From NCBI RefSeq assembly GCF_002850745.1, contig NZ_KZ559472.1, forward strand, positions 166,313 through 230,312: DNA of 64,000 nt, given 5' to 3'. The notes beneath the pieces are model-generated. The model made no database searches and was not told the origin of the DNA. It saw only the letters and a list, made by a program, of their open reading frames with translations. The DNA is from Nonomuraea indica. GTDB lineage: Bacteria; Actinomycetota; Actinomycetes; Streptosporangiales; Streptosporangiaceae. Shown one piece after another: positions 1 through 8,331 of this stretch; within the stretch, counting starts at the first letter, position 1, and each line of letters opens with the position of its first letter. A program made the translations under genes and the position numbers.

Positions 1-728
1 CCGTGCACCTGCGCCTGGACGGCGGTGCCGTGCTCGTGCACGTCCACGCCGAGGACGAGCAGCCGGCCGGACACCTGCTCGGGGTCGGGATCGGCGGGCA
101 GGCCCTGCGCCAGCAGGACGGCGCGGGCCCACAGGTCGGCCCAGCGGCGGGCCGGCACGCGGGGCGCCGTGGCGATCGGGCAGCACGCGGCCAGCTCGGC
201 GGCCAGGCCGTCGAGCAGGACCGCGACGCGGCGCAGGCGGGGCTCGGCGAGCAGCGCCTCCACGGTCTGGCTGGAGGCGGAGACGAGGTCGTGGTCCACG
301 CCGCGCCAGCCGGTGATGGCCAGCTCGTGCAGCCAGGAGCGGGCGGCGGCGAGCAGGTGGTCGGCGGCGGGCGCCGGGGCGGCCGCCGCCTCCCAGGCCG
401 CCCTGGTGCGGCCGAGCGCGGTGTCGAGCCGGGCGAGGAGGGCGTCGTGCACGGCGCCGAGCAGGGCGGTGCGCGCCCCGGCCAGCGCGGTCAGGTGGTC
501 TCCGGCGACGGACCCGGCGGTGATCTTGTCGACGGCCTCGCCGGCCCGGTCGCCCAGGGGGGAGGCGGACACCGCGCCGGCCAGGGCGGCCAGCGCGGCG
601 GCCCGGTCGCCGCCGAGCCGGCCGAGCCCGTGGGTGAGCGCGTCGTCGAATCCGGTGACGAGGTCCAGCGTCTCGGTGACGCCCGGCGTCTCGCCGTCAA
701 GCAGGGCGGACAGCTGCACGGCGAGCAT
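1..728 (-). CDS. Hypothetical protein, C-terminus outside window
   Basis: About 242 residues are visible from an ATG whose first base overlaps the TGA of the upstream SWIM gene (TGATG), so the two are translationally coupled. The protein is rich in Ala, Leu, Arg and Asp and looks all-helical (for example the stretches around LTALAGARTALLGAV and RLRRVAVLLDGLAAELAAC). There is no signal peptide or membrane segment in the visible part. I do not recognise the family. The coupling to a SWIM zinc-finger protein recalls actinobacterial clusters that pair SWIM proteins with MoxR ATPases and VWA proteins, but the partners that would prove this lie outside the window. The reading frame is still open at base 1. 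Confidence 0.75.
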   Translation of the reverse strand, partial: MLAVQLSALLDGETPGVTETLDLVTGFDDALTHGLGRLGGDRAAALAALAGAVSASPLGDRAGEAVDKITAGSVAGDHLTALAGARTALLGAVHDALLARLDTALGRTRAAWEAAAAPAPAADHLLAAARSWLHELAITGWRGVDHDLVSASSQTVEALLAEPRLRRVAVLLDGLAAELAACCPIATAPRVPARRWADLWARAVLLAQGLPADPDPEQVSGRLLVLGVDVHEHGTAVQAQVH

Positions 729-1216
729 CAGCGCGCCACCCCCGCCGGGAACCAGTGGAGCTCGGGCACCGGCGTGGTCGCGCCGGGCAGCTCCAGGTAG
801 GTCAGGTGGCGCAGGAACCTGCTGAACACCATGGCCGCCGGCGTGCGCTCGACCCCGCCGCCGAGGGCGCCGATCAGGTCGCCGTCGTCTCCGACCTCGG
901 CCCGCAGGTAGCCGGCGACCCGGTCGAGGCCGTACTGGATGACCGCCTCGTCCACGAGCAGGCGCAGGTGCTTGCACGGGGCGCCGTAAAGGCCGCCGCA
1001 CGGGCGGTTGTTGTTGGTGCTGCAGTCATAGGTGTGGGTGCCGGCGGCGACGGACGAGACGTAGACCCGCCCGATGTCCGATCCGCTCGACACGACGCCC
1101 TGCAGCCGCCCGTCCGCCAGCTCGACGAAGGGCACCTTCGCCAGCTTGCGCGGCTGGACGGGCGACACGACCCGTGCCGTGCTGCGCTGCTCCCACGCGG
1201 GTGCGTCCGCGCTCAC
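728..1216 (-). CDS. SWIM zinc-finger family protein
   Basis: 162 residues from a GTG preceded by GGGGAGGT at good spacing. Residues around 64-85 carry YDCSTNNNRPCGG followed by APCKHL, which fits the CxnCxH zinc-binding pattern of SWIM domains, a fold used for DNA or protein contacts. The rest is a small alpha/beta N-terminus and a helical C-terminus. The stop codon overlaps the start of the next gene, so the two products probably act together. A longer open frame runs upstream but is only the antisense of the peptidase gene; the strong ribosome binding site fixes the start here. The precise function is unknown; family assignment rests on the Cys/His motif. Confidence 0.75.
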   Translation of the reverse strand: MSADAPAWEQRSTARVVSPVQPRKLAKVPFVELADGRLQGVVSSGSDIGRVYVSSVAAGTHTYDCSTNNNRPCGGLYGAPCKHLRLLVDEAVIQYGLDRVAGYLRAEVGDDGDLIGALGGGVERTPAAMVFSRFLRHLTYLELPGATTPVPELHWFPAGVAR

Positions 1217-1422
1217 AACTCTCGACCTCCCCGGCCGGACGGCTCGCGGGACGCCGGAAAAAAGGAGGTGGCACCAACGCGAACGGCTGATCAATGAGTC
1301 GGTAATGTACCCCATCGCCCCGACAGAATCGGGGGCATCGACGATCTTGCCGACGCCGGCCGGACAGCGCGGGGAGCCGTGCGGGAAGGCCCGGACGCCC
1401 GAGGCCGAAGACCGCCTGACCG

Positions 1423-3501
1423 TCAGGGGGCCGAAGGCAGGCCGAGGGCGCGGCGCAGGAAGCCGAGCTGGTGCAGCAGGAGGTTCTCGGCCACCGACTC
1501 CTGCGACGGCAGGTGCGTGGTGCGGGACAGCGGCAGCACCTCGTGCGGGCGGCCCGCTTCCAGGAGCGCCTGCGAGAACCTCAGGGTGTGCGCCGGGACC
1601 ACGTTGTCGTCGGCCAGGCCGTGGACGAGCAGCAGCGGGCGGGTGAGCGACGCGGCCTCCAGGATCGGGGAGCAGCGGTCGTACGCCTCCGGGTGCTCGT
1701 CGGGGTGGCCGAGGTGACGCTCGCGCCAGTGGGTGTCGTACAGGCGCTGGTCCATGACGGGCGCGCCGGCCACGGCGGCGTGGAAGACGTCGGGACGCCG
1801 GAGCACCGCGAGCGCGGCCAGGTAGCCGCCGAACGACCAGCCGCGGATGCCCACCCTGGCCAGGTCGAGCTCCGGACGGCGCGCCGCGGCCTCGCGCAGG
1901 CCGTCCACCTGGTCGGCCAGCACCGGGCCGGCCAGGTCGAGGTGGATCGCGCGTTCCCAGGCGGGGCCGCGGCCGGGGGTGCCGCGGCCGTCCACCGCGA
2001 GCACGGCGAAGCCCTCCTCGGCGAACCACTGCGAGACGTACGTCCACCACCCCTGCTCGGCGGTCACCTTGCGCAGGGCCGGACCGGCGTACGGGTCCAT
2101 GAGCACCGGCAGCGGGCCGTGGCCGGGAGTGTGCCAGGACGGCAGGAACAGCGCGGCGCGCAGCGCGCGGGGGCCGAGCGTGAGCAGCTCCATACGGAGG
2201 TCGAGGACGGGACGTTCGGCGTACGAGGCGATCTCCACCGAACCGGCGCGGACCTTCGTGCCGGGCCGGGCCGGCGAGCGCGACTGGAGGATCGTGGTGC
2301 CGCCGCGGCCGGTGCCGGTGTGGACGCCGGGCTCGTCGCTCAGCCGCCGGACCCCGCCGGCCGGGTCGTAGGCCCACAGGTGGGCCTGCGTCGGCTCGTC
2401 GGAGGCGGTGAAGAGGACCGTCTCGCCGTCCACGGCGACGACCGCGTGCAGCTGGAGGCCAGGGGGAGTGACGGGGTCGCCGGCCACCAGGAGCCGGCGC
2501 GTGTCGTCCAGGTCGGCGCTGGTCAGCAGCCTGCCGGCCGCGTCGCGGGCGGGCAGCCCCGGGACCAGCTCCACCCAGGCGTCGTCGCGCTGCTCGGCCA
2601 GCACGCGGGTGGCGCCGGTGGCCGGATCGACGCCGAGGACGAGCAGGCGCCGCTGGTCGCGGCTCTGCACCGCGGCGTACGGCCCGGCGGCGTCCCAGCC
2701 GGCGCCGGTGAGGTACTCGAACGACGCGGCGTCCCAGTCGACCCGGACCGCCGGGGCGCCGGGTGCGGTGATCCACAGGCTGACCTCGGCGTTCGGGGTG
2801 CCGGCGGCGGGATAGGGGAAGCTCACCGGCGGGCGGGCCGGGTCGGACGGGTCGGCCAGGTGCCAGCGCCGCACCCGCGCCGTGTCCACCCGGGCGACCA
2901 GCAGCCGCCGCCCGTCGGGAGACCACCAGTAGCCGCGGTGGCGGCCCATCGACTCGGCGGCGACGTGCTCGGCGAGCCCGTACGTGACCTCGGGGCCGTC
3001 GGGCTCGGCCACCACCTCGTCCGTGACGCCGTCGGCGGTCACCACGCGCAGCGCGCCGCCGCTGACGTAGGCGACACGCCGGCCGGTCGGATCGGGGCGA
3101 GGGTCGAGCACCGGCCCGGCCGTGGGGATCAGGCGCACGGCCCCGTCGGCGGGCCGTACCGTCCACAGGCGGCCGGACAGGGTGAAGGCGAGCAGCTCGC
3201 AGGTGTCGTCGGCGGCGTGGCCGACGATGCCGGTGGACATCTCACCGGCGCGCAGGCGACGGGTCCGCTCCTCGGCCGGCAGTTCCTCCTCCGCCCCGGC
3301 CAGGAGGGCGAGCGGGTCGGCGAGCAGGCGTTCGCGGCCGGTGGCGACGTCCAGCGACCACAGGCAGGAGACGGGGTCGTCGCCGGCGCGGCTGCGCAGG
3401 AAGAAGACGGTCGCGCCGTCGGGAGAGAGGGTGAACGCGCCGGGCGCGCCGAGGGTGAAGCGCCGGGTGCGGGCGAGCTGGCGGGGAAGTGACGTGGTCA
3501 A
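1423..3501 (-). CDS. S9 family prolyl oligopeptidase, DPP-IV type
   Basis: 692 residues with the two-part layout of the S9B family: an N-terminal beta-propeller region (about 1-430, recurring SPDG-like strands) and a C-terminal alpha/beta hydrolase domain. The nucleophile is Ser556 in GWSFGGY, with Asp631 in LADDNV and His663 in TTHLPS. The Ser-Asp-His spacings of 75 and 32 residues are nearly those of DPP-IV. No signal peptide is visible, so it is probably cytoplasmic and trims Xaa-Pro dipeptides from peptides. The start is TTG, chosen because AAGGAG lies five bases upstream and the protein aligns from there. It is a single gene; an open antisense frame covers it but has no family features. 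Confidence 0.92.
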   Translation of the reverse strand: MTTSLPRQLARTRRFTLGAPGAFTLSPDGATVFFLRSRAGDDPVSCLWSLDVATGRERLLADPLALLAGAEEELPAEERTRRLRAGEMSTGIVGHAADDTCELLAFTLSGRLWTVRPADGAVRLIPTAGPVLDPRPDPTGRRVAYVSGGALRVVTADGVTDEVVAEPDGPEVTYGLAEHVAAESMGRHRGYWWSPDGRRLLVARVDTARVRRWHLADPSDPARPPVSFPYPAAGTPNAEVSLWITAPGAPAVRVDWDAASFEYLTGAGWDAAGPYAAVQSRDQRRLLVLGVDPATGATRVLAEQRDDAWVELVPGLPARDAAGRLLTSADLDDTRRLLVAGDPVTPPGLQLHAVVAVDGETVLFTASDEPTQAHLWAYDPAGGVRRLSDEPGVHTGTGRGGTTILQSRSPARPGTKVRAGSVEIASYAERPVLDLRMELLTLGPRALRAALFLPSWHTPGHGPLPVLMDPYAGPALRKVTAEQGWWTYVSQWFAEEGFAVLAVDGRGTPGRGPAWERAIHLDLAGPVLADQVDGLREAAARRPELDLARVGIRGWSFGGYLAALAVLRRPDVFHAAVAGAPVMDQRLYDTHWRERHLGHPDEHPEAYDRCSPILEAASLTRPLLLVHGLADDNVVPAHTLRFSQALLEAGRPHEVLPLSRTTHLPSQESVAENLLLHQLGFLRRALGLPSAP

Positions 3502-3629
3502 GGCTGCTCCTTGGATGAAACGACTCCACCGAGCAGCGTGGCCGCCTCCGGTATCGGAGCGCGGCCTTGTCGAGGGACACTACAGCATCCGCGGCGCACC
3601 CGGCGCGCGCCACGGATGCCCGGCTCGTG

Positions 3630-3770
3630 TCACTCCTCGTCGGGGCGGGTCAGGTCCTCCACCGTCCGGCCGGACCGCGACAGTGCCTCTTCCATGGCGG
3701 CCTGGCCGGCGGTCTTCGGCTCGTCCCGGTCCTCGCCGGGCCCGGGCGTGTTCTCGTCGGGTGTGCTCAT
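3630..3770 (-). CDS. Small acidic hypothetical protein, 46 aa
   Basis: A short frame starting ATG (MSTPDENTPGPG) and ending RPDEE before TGA. The composition is strongly acidic with a Pro/Gly-rich N-terminus and a short amphipathic helix (AAMEEALSRSGRTVEDL). It lies between the S9 peptidase and the NmrA-like gene, all on the same strand. Codon third positions are GC-rich as in neighbouring real genes. I do not recognise a family; it may be a conserved actinobacterial microprotein or chance. Confidence 0.45.
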   Translation of the reverse strand: MSTPDENTPGPGEDRDEPKTAGQAAMEEALSRSGRTVEDLTRPDEE

Positions 3771-3853
3771 GAGGCGGTCGGTACCCCGCGTGGGCGGGTG
3801 AACACCTTGCGGCGCTCGCCGTACGGGAGCGCCGCCGTACGGGGAGCGCCGCC

Positions 3854-3921
3854 GACCGGCGTCGCGGGCCGACCGGTGTCGCGGGCCGACCGGTGTCGCG
3901 GGCCGACCGGTGTCGTGGGCG
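3854..3921. repeat. 17-bp tandem repeat, four copies
   Basis: Four head-to-tail units of GACCGGTGTCGCGGGCC, the first and last with one or two substitutions. The array is intergenic, just beyond the stop codon of the NmrA-like gene and upstream of the 46-aa gene. No spacer structure, so it is not a CRISPR. Confidence 0.9.
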
Positions 3922-3953
3922 GGCGGCGGCGCCCTGGCCGGGTGCCGGTGGTG

Positions 3954-4787
3954 TCAGGACCAGGCGCCCGCTTCGGCGGCGCGGGCCGCGTAGGTCTCGA
4001 AGGCCAGCGGGTCCCGGCCGAGCACCCGGCGGACGCCGTCGACCGGTTCGGCGGTGTGGCCGGCACGGTGCAGGGCGAACAGGACGTTGAGCGCGTCGGC
4101 CGCGACCTCCGGGTACCCGGCGGCGAGCAGCTCGGCCCGGTACGCCTCGGGCGTCAGCTCCTCGTACCGGACGGCGCGGCCCGCCGCCCGGGCGATCGTC
4201 TCCACGGCCTCGGCGAAGGTCAGCCCGCGCGGGCCGGACAGCTCGTACACCTGCCCGGCGTGCCCGTCGCCGGTGAGGACGGCCGCCGCCACCTCGGCCA
4301 CGTCCTCGACGTCGACGAAAGCCTCCGGCACGTCGCCGATGGGCAGCGCCAGCCGGCCCGACATCAGCGGCTGGTGCCACAGGTCCTCGTCGAAGTTCTG
4401 GTTGAAGTTGTTGGCCCGGAGGATCGTCCACTCCGCTCCCGAGCCGCGCACGGCCTCCTCGGCGGCCACCATGCCCTCGCCGAAACCGCCGCGGACGTGC
4501 TCGATGCCACGCCCGGACAGGACCGCGAACCGGCCCACGCCCGCCTCCACCGCCTGCTTGACGAAGTCGTTCACCGGCGCGGGGTCGTCCGGTGCCACGA
4601 GGTACACCGCCGAGGCGCCCGTCACGGCCGCCTGCCAGCTGTCCGGCCGGGTCCAGTCGAAGCGCGCCTCGCCCGTACGGGAGGCGGCCCGCACCGTCTC
4701 ACCCGCCGCGCGCAGCCGCCGCACCAGCCGGCGGCCCGTCTTGCCCGTCGCCGCGAGGACCAGGATCTCGTTCGCATGTGTCGTCAT
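3954..4787 (-). CDS. NAD(P)H-binding NmrA-family oxidoreductase
   Basis: 277 residues of an atypical short-chain dehydrogenase. The N-terminal Rossmann motif ILVLAATGKTGRRL (about 8-21) binds the dinucleotide; a second strand (SAVYLVAPDD) and a substrate-side region (PRGLTFAEAVETIARAAGR) match NmrA/HSCARG proteins and NAD(P)H-dependent azoreductase-like reductases. Members act as NADPH sensors or quinone/azo reductases. It is divergent from an AraC-family gene 245 bp away, a common pairing in which the regulator controls the reductase. The ATG start puts the Rossmann motif at the expected position. Substrate is unknown. Confidence 0.88.
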   Translation of the reverse strand: MTTHANEILVLAATGKTGRRLVRRLRAAGETVRAASRTGEARFDWTRPDSWQAAVTGASAVYLVAPDDPAPVNDFVKQAVEAGVGRFAVLSGRGIEHVRGGFGEGMVAAEEAVRGSGAEWTILRANNFNQNFDEDLWHQPLMSGRLALPIGDVPEAFVDVEDVAEVAAAVLTGDGHAGQVYELSGPRGLTFAEAVETIARAAGRAVRYEELTPEAYRAELLAAGYPEVAADALNVLFALHRAGHTAEPVDGVRRVLGRDPLAFETYAARAAEAGAWS

Positions 4788-4885
4788 GGCTTCGAGTCAA
4801 CCGGCGGCCCGGCCGCGCGGCCATGGCCGTCCGTTCGCGCTCCATGTCCGATCGTCCGGGCACCGGCCGCCCAGGAACCGTCCGG

Positions 4886-4960
4886 AGACCGACCGTCCGG
4901 CGACCGGCCGACCGGAGACCGACCGACCGGAGACCGACCGACCGGAGACCGGCCGACCGG
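4886..4960. repeat. 15-bp tandem repeat, five copies
   Basis: Five consecutive units close to AGACCGACCGACCGG, with one or two changes per copy. The array lies in the divergent promoter region between the NmrA-like gene and the AraC gene, about 70-145 bp upstream of the AraC start. It could be a length-variable spacer or a multi-copy regulator site. Confidence 0.9.
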
Positions 4961-5019
4961 AGGGACCGCCCCGGCGTCCTGGGGTCGGCGGCTTTCGATG
5001 GGCCGGGAGGCGGCGCGCC

Positions 5020-5025
5020 TATCGT
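5020..5025 (+). promoter_or_regulatory. Leaderless-type -10 box for the AraC gene
   Basis: TATCGT lies exactly six bases before the ATG at 5032, and no Shine-Dalgarno sequence intervenes. In actinobacteria TAnnnT six or seven bases before a start codon marks leaderless transcripts. Confidence 0.5.
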
Positions 5026-5031
5026 GGGGGC

Positions 5032-6000
5032 ATGGACCCGTTCGACGATCTGTTGCGTGGTGTGCGGGCCGACGGCGCGATCTTCGGCCGGTCGGTGCTG
5101 ACGCCGCCGTGGGCTCTGCGGTTCGCCGACGAGGCGTCGCTGACGCTGCTCGTGCTGCTGCGCGGCGAGGGCTGGATCGCCGGGGAGGCGGGCGGGGAGC
5201 CCCGGCGGCTGCGTACGGGTGAGGCGGCGATCGTGCGCGGGCCCGAGCCGTTCGTCTTCGCCACCGAGCCGCCCGGGGCGGGCTCGCCGGTGCGGGAGGT
5301 CCGCGCCGGCCGGACGCCAGGCGACGGCGGCGGACCTGGCGGCCACGGCACGGACCTGGTGGGACCCACCGTGCTGCTGGCCGGGGCCTACCACATGCGT
5401 GGACAGGTGCCGCGGCGGCTGCTCGGCGTGCTGCCGCCGCTGCTCCTCGTGCCGGACGAGCACGACTGCGCGTCCATGAACGACTACCTGGAGTCCCAGC
5501 TCATCGGGGCGCGGCCGGGCCGGCAGGTCGTGCTGGACCGGCTGCTCGACTGGCTGCTGGTGTGCACGCTGCGCGACTGGTTCGACCGGCCGGAGGCGGT
5601 GCGTCCGGGGTGGTACCACGCGCTGGGCGACGACGTGGTCGGCCCGGTGCTGCGGGCCATGCACCGGGCCCCCGACCGGCCGTGGACGCTCGCCTCGCTG
5701 GCCGCCGAGGCGGGGGTGTCACGCACCACGCTGGCCAAGCGGTTCGCCGAGCTGGTGGGCGAGCCGCCGCTCGCCTACCTGACGGAGTGGCGGATGGCGC
5801 TGGCCGCCGACATGCTGGCGGACTCGGCGGAGACGGTGGCGACGGTGGCGCGCCGGATGGGCTACGCCGACGCGTTCGGTTTCAGCTCGGCCTTCAAACG
5901 AGTCCAGGGGGTGAGCCCGAGCGAGTACCGGCGGCAGCGGGAAGGCCGGCCGGCGGCCCTGGGCTCCGGGCCGGAAGACGGGAGATCGGCCTCGGGCTGA
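5032..6000 (+). CDS. AraC-family transcriptional regulator with N-terminal cupin
   Basis: 322 residues. The N-terminal half (about 1-180) is a cupin_6/AraC ligand-binding-like domain with MDPFDDLLRGVRADGAIF at the start, typical of AraC proteins controlling NmrA-like or SDR genes. The C-terminal half (about 210-300) has two helix-turn-helix units: WTLASLAAEAGVSRTTLAKRF and ETVATVARRMGYADAFGFSSAF, ending with the family signature GVSPSEYRRQ. It probably regulates the divergent NmrA-like reductase. The ATG is placed by the family start and by the leaderless -10 box just upstream; the frame is open far upstream but that part is antisense to the reductase. Confidence 0.93.
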   Translation: MDPFDDLLRGVRADGAIFGRSVLTPPWALRFADEASLTLLVLLRGEGWIAGEAGGEPRRLRTGEAAIVRGPEPFVFATEPPGAGSPVREVRAGRTPGDGGGPGGHGTDLVGPTVLLAGAYHMRGQVPRRLLGVLPPLLLVPDEHDCASMNDYLESQLIGARPGRQVVLDRLLDWLLVCTLRDWFDRPEAVRPGWYHALGDDVVGPVLRAMHRAPDRPWTLASLAAEAGVSRTTLAKRFAELVGEPPLAYLTEWRMALAADMLADSAETVATVARRMGYADAFGFSSAFKRVQGVSPSEYRRQREGRPAALGSGPEDGRSASG

Positions 6001-6084
6001 CGGCCGGCGGCGGAGGATCAAAGGCGGCGGCGATGGGTAGAGGGTGGGATGCCGCCCCGATCGCCACTGAAGGGGACCACGTAC

Positions 6085-6351
6085 ATGGTTGCCGCCGATC
6101 CCTCCGACACGTCGCCCAGGACGCTCCGGTCAGGTCGTACGGACCGGCTGGAGGAGGCACTGGAGACGCTGAGCCGCGCTTACACCGAGGCCGTCGCCGC
6201 CGTCACCTCGGCGACCGACCCGCAGGCCGTCTTCGCGGGCGCCGCCCGGGTGGGCGAGGTGCTGCGGGAGCTGGACGAGGACCTCGCCGCCAGACGGGCC
6301 AAGCTGTCCGCTGAGGTCCGGATGGGGCTGATCCAGTCGGCGGTGCGCTGA
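6085..6351 (+). CDS. Small helical hypothetical protein, 88 aa
   Basis: 88 residues with a disordered N-terminus (MVAADPSDTSPRTLRSGRTD) and two long helices (RLEEALETLSRAYTEAVAAV and GEVLRELDEDLAARRAKLSAEVR) separated by a short turn. That is a helical-hairpin outline. The start at 6085 is preferred over an in-frame ATG at 6049 because GAAGGGGA lies close upstream. It precedes a 39-aa membrane peptide and the WXG100-like gene on the same strand, so it may belong to that set, but I do not recognise the family. Confidence 0.6.
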   Translation: MVAADPSDTSPRTLRSGRTDRLEEALETLSRAYTEAVAAVTSATDPQAVFAGAARVGEVLRELDEDLAARRAKLSAEVRMGLIQSAVR

Positions 6352-6436
6352 TCGGCACGTTTTCGGGCGGCGCACCCAGGGGACACTGCATTCAGTGACA
6401 ACTCGTCACTGTCCGTGATGCAGTGGGAAGTGCACC

Positions 6437-6556
6437 ATGATCAAGGTAATACTCGTCCTCGGGGCCCTCGTCGCGGCCGCGACGGCGGTGACGTTCGGCG
6501 TCATGACGTTCCGCGAGGGCCCGCGACCGGCCCACGCGAGGGGGCGCCGCTCCTGA
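6437..6556 (+). CDS. Single-pass membrane microprotein, 39 aa
   Basis: MIKVILVLGALVAAA begins a single strongly hydrophobic helix of about 18 residues, followed by a basic tail ending GRRS. It sits between the 88-aa helical protein and the WXG100-like gene. Ribosome binding is weak (GGGAAG upstream). Such peptides are often missed. No family recognised; it may be a small membrane anchor or a chance frame. Confidence 0.4.
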   Translation: MIKVILVLGALVAAATAVTFGVMTFREGPRPAHARGRRS

Positions 6557-6701
6557 CGGCGTCGCCCGGGAGGCGACCGCCAGGAGATCCACAGCCTTTC
6601 GATCACACCGGCACGGGCGCGCGGCTTTCGAGTATGGTGACGCTTGCGTGCCCGCGCGGATCTTCACGCGGGCGCCACGACGACTTCGGTGGACGGGTGT
6701 G

Positions 6702-6989
6702 ATGGCAGGGCTTTCTCTCCAGTACCGAGCGCTAGAAGACGGCGAGGCCGCCGCCAACAGGCTGTCGAAGCACTTCAGGGAACTCGGGACCGGCTACCCG
6801 GCCGGCACCACGGCTTCCTCGATCTTCGGCGATCTCGACGACTCCTCCGCGCTGGCGGGACTCGTCAACGAGCTGGAGACCGAGGCGGGCGACGAGATGG
6901 GGGCGGCGCAGAGCAAGCTCTCCAGCGTCGGGTCCGCCCTGGACAAGGTGTGGACGTACGTCCGCAGAGCGGACACAGCGGACGTCTGA
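6702..6989 (+). CDS. WXG100/ESX-like small helical protein
   Basis: 95 residues (MAGLSLQYRALEDGEAAANRL...) predicted as an antiparallel helical hairpin, the size of type VII secretion (ESX) substrates. The middle region GTGYPAGTTASSIFGDLDD separates the helices; there is no clear W-x-G, so it is a divergent member or a partner of one. The stop TGA overlaps the ATG of the next gene (TGATG), which encodes a helical/NlpC-P60 fusion: coupled translation suggests a heterodimer. An in-frame GTG at 6648, nine bases after a TATGGT box, is an alternative leaderless start adding 18 residues. No ESX secretion ATPase or membrane gene lies in the window. Confidence 0.65.
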   Translation: MAGLSLQYRALEDGEAAANRLSKHFRELGTGYPAGTTASSIFGDLDDSSALAGLVNELETEAGDEMGAAQSKLSSVGSALDKVWTYVRRADTADV

Positions 6990-8083
6990 TGGGTGTGAGT
7001 GAGGACCTCGCGACGTTACCCGGCGGCGGCGAGCTGGCCGGCATCCTGAAAAGCGTCAACGGCGATCCGGGCGCCATCCGCGGCATCGCGAAACGGTGGC
7101 GGGGCACGGCGAAGAGCGTCGGCGAGTACACCGGCACCCTGCGCAAAGCCGTCAAGGCCATCGACGCCGCCTGGGAGGGCGGCTCCGCCGACGACTTCGT
7201 GGGGCACATGGAGGGCTACCACACGGCCGGTGACGGGCTGCATGACGCGCTGACCAACTCCGCCACCGCTCTCGAGGCGGCGGCCACGGCGCTGGAGACG
7301 GCCGAGTCCGAGGTGCGCGGCCTGTGCAACGACGTCATCAGCCAGGCCAACGCCTTCCGCCTGAACAACCCCAAGGCGACGCAGAAACAGTTCGACGACG
7401 CCATGGCGCCGCTGGTGCGCCAGGCTGTCTCCGCCGCCAAGACCTATCTCAAGTCCGCGAACACGATGGTCGGCAACGCCAGGACGACGATCAGGTCCCA
7501 GCTCGACGGCAGGCGCAAGACCTTCGTGACCCTGACGCCACCGCAGGCCGGCCGCGACTGGCAGCCGACGCCCATCCCCGACTGGTCGAAGACCACGCTG
7601 GCGAGCACGAACGGCGGCGGCGGCCGCACCGGCGTCACCGCCGCGCCGGCCGGTTTCAGCGGCTACTCGGGCTCCGCACCCGCCGGCGGTCCCGGTGGCG
7701 ACGGCGGCGCGCAGGCCATCCCGTACGTACAGGGCAACGGCACGGGCGCCGACATCATCGCGGCCGCCCGCAAGCACATCGGCAAGCCGTACATCTGGGG
7801 CGCCAACGGGCCGTCGGCCTTCGACTGCAGCGGCCTGGTCTACTACGCCCTGAACCAGGCGGGCATCGAGATCGGCGACACGACGGCGGCGGGCTACCAG
7901 AAGAGCGGCCAGCCCGTCACGGACCCGCAGCCGGGCGACATCGTCTTCTTCGGCCAGCCGGCCACCCACGTCGGCATCTACGTGGGCGATGGGCAGATGA
8001 TCCACGCGCCGCGTCCGGGTGCCACCGTGACACAGGGCCAGGTGTCCGGCAACGCGCCGATCACATTCCGCCGCTTCACCTGA
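6989..8083 (+). CDS. Helical (WXG100-like) domain fused to NlpC/P60 peptidase
   Basis: 364 residues. The first 190 or so are helical and resemble a WXG100/ESX protein (KAIDAAWEGGSADDFVGHM contains the W-x-G turn). A Gly/Ser/Pro-rich linker follows (about 205-250), then an NlpC/P60 domain with nucleophile Cys280 in FDCSGLVYY, His327 in THVGIYVG and His339 in MIHAPRPG. NlpC/P60 enzymes cleave gamma-D-Glu-diaminopimelate bonds in peptidoglycan stem peptides. There is no Sec signal, so the N-terminal ESX-like domain may direct type VII export together with the coupled upstream 95-aa protein. Role could be wall remodelling or an antibacterial effector; no immunity gene is evident next to it. Confidence 0.85.
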   Translation: MGVSEDLATLPGGGELAGILKSVNGDPGAIRGIAKRWRGTAKSVGEYTGTLRKAVKAIDAAWEGGSADDFVGHMEGYHTAGDGLHDALTNSATALEAAATALETAESEVRGLCNDVISQANAFRLNNPKATQKQFDDAMAPLVRQAVSAAKTYLKSANTMVGNARTTIRSQLDGRRKTFVTLTPPQAGRDWQPTPIPDWSKTTLASTNGGGGRTGVTAAPAGFSGYSGSAPAGGPGGDGGAQAIPYVQGNGTGADIIAAARKHIGKPYIWGANGPSAFDCSGLVYYALNQAGIEIGDTTAAGYQKSGQPVTDPQPGDIVFFGQPATHVGIYVGDGQMIHAPRPGATVTQGQVSGNAPITFRRFT

Positions 8084-8331
8084 CCCACCGTCCCACCCGA
8101 CCCGCCGTCCCGCAGGACCCGTTCACCCGACCCGCCGTTTCACCCGACCAGCCGTCCGGTGCCGCCGGGGTCGCCTCCGGGGGCCGGCGCGCGGCCTTGC
8201 GCCTCGCCGTGGTGGCGGGCCTGCGGAAAGGCGCCCCGCCGCCTGTCCCCTGCCGGATACGCTCGAGTGAGGCCGCGTTCGACACGCGCCATAACCTTAT
8301 TTCCCTACCAAATATGTGGGACAATCAGGTC

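Noticed and set aside
1471-3492. A 673-codon plus-strand frame across the S9 peptidase
   Set aside because: Antisense shadow; the minus-strand product has a full catalytic triad and propeller.
4886-4960. Possible CRISPR array
   Set aside because: The units are directly contiguous, 15 bp, and there are no spacers; no cas genes are in the window.
8084-8331. A lanthipeptide precursor gene next to the LanC-like gene
   Set aside because: The gap has repeated CACCCGACCCGCCGT and no short frame with a Cys/Ser/Thr-rich core; none is seen downstream either.
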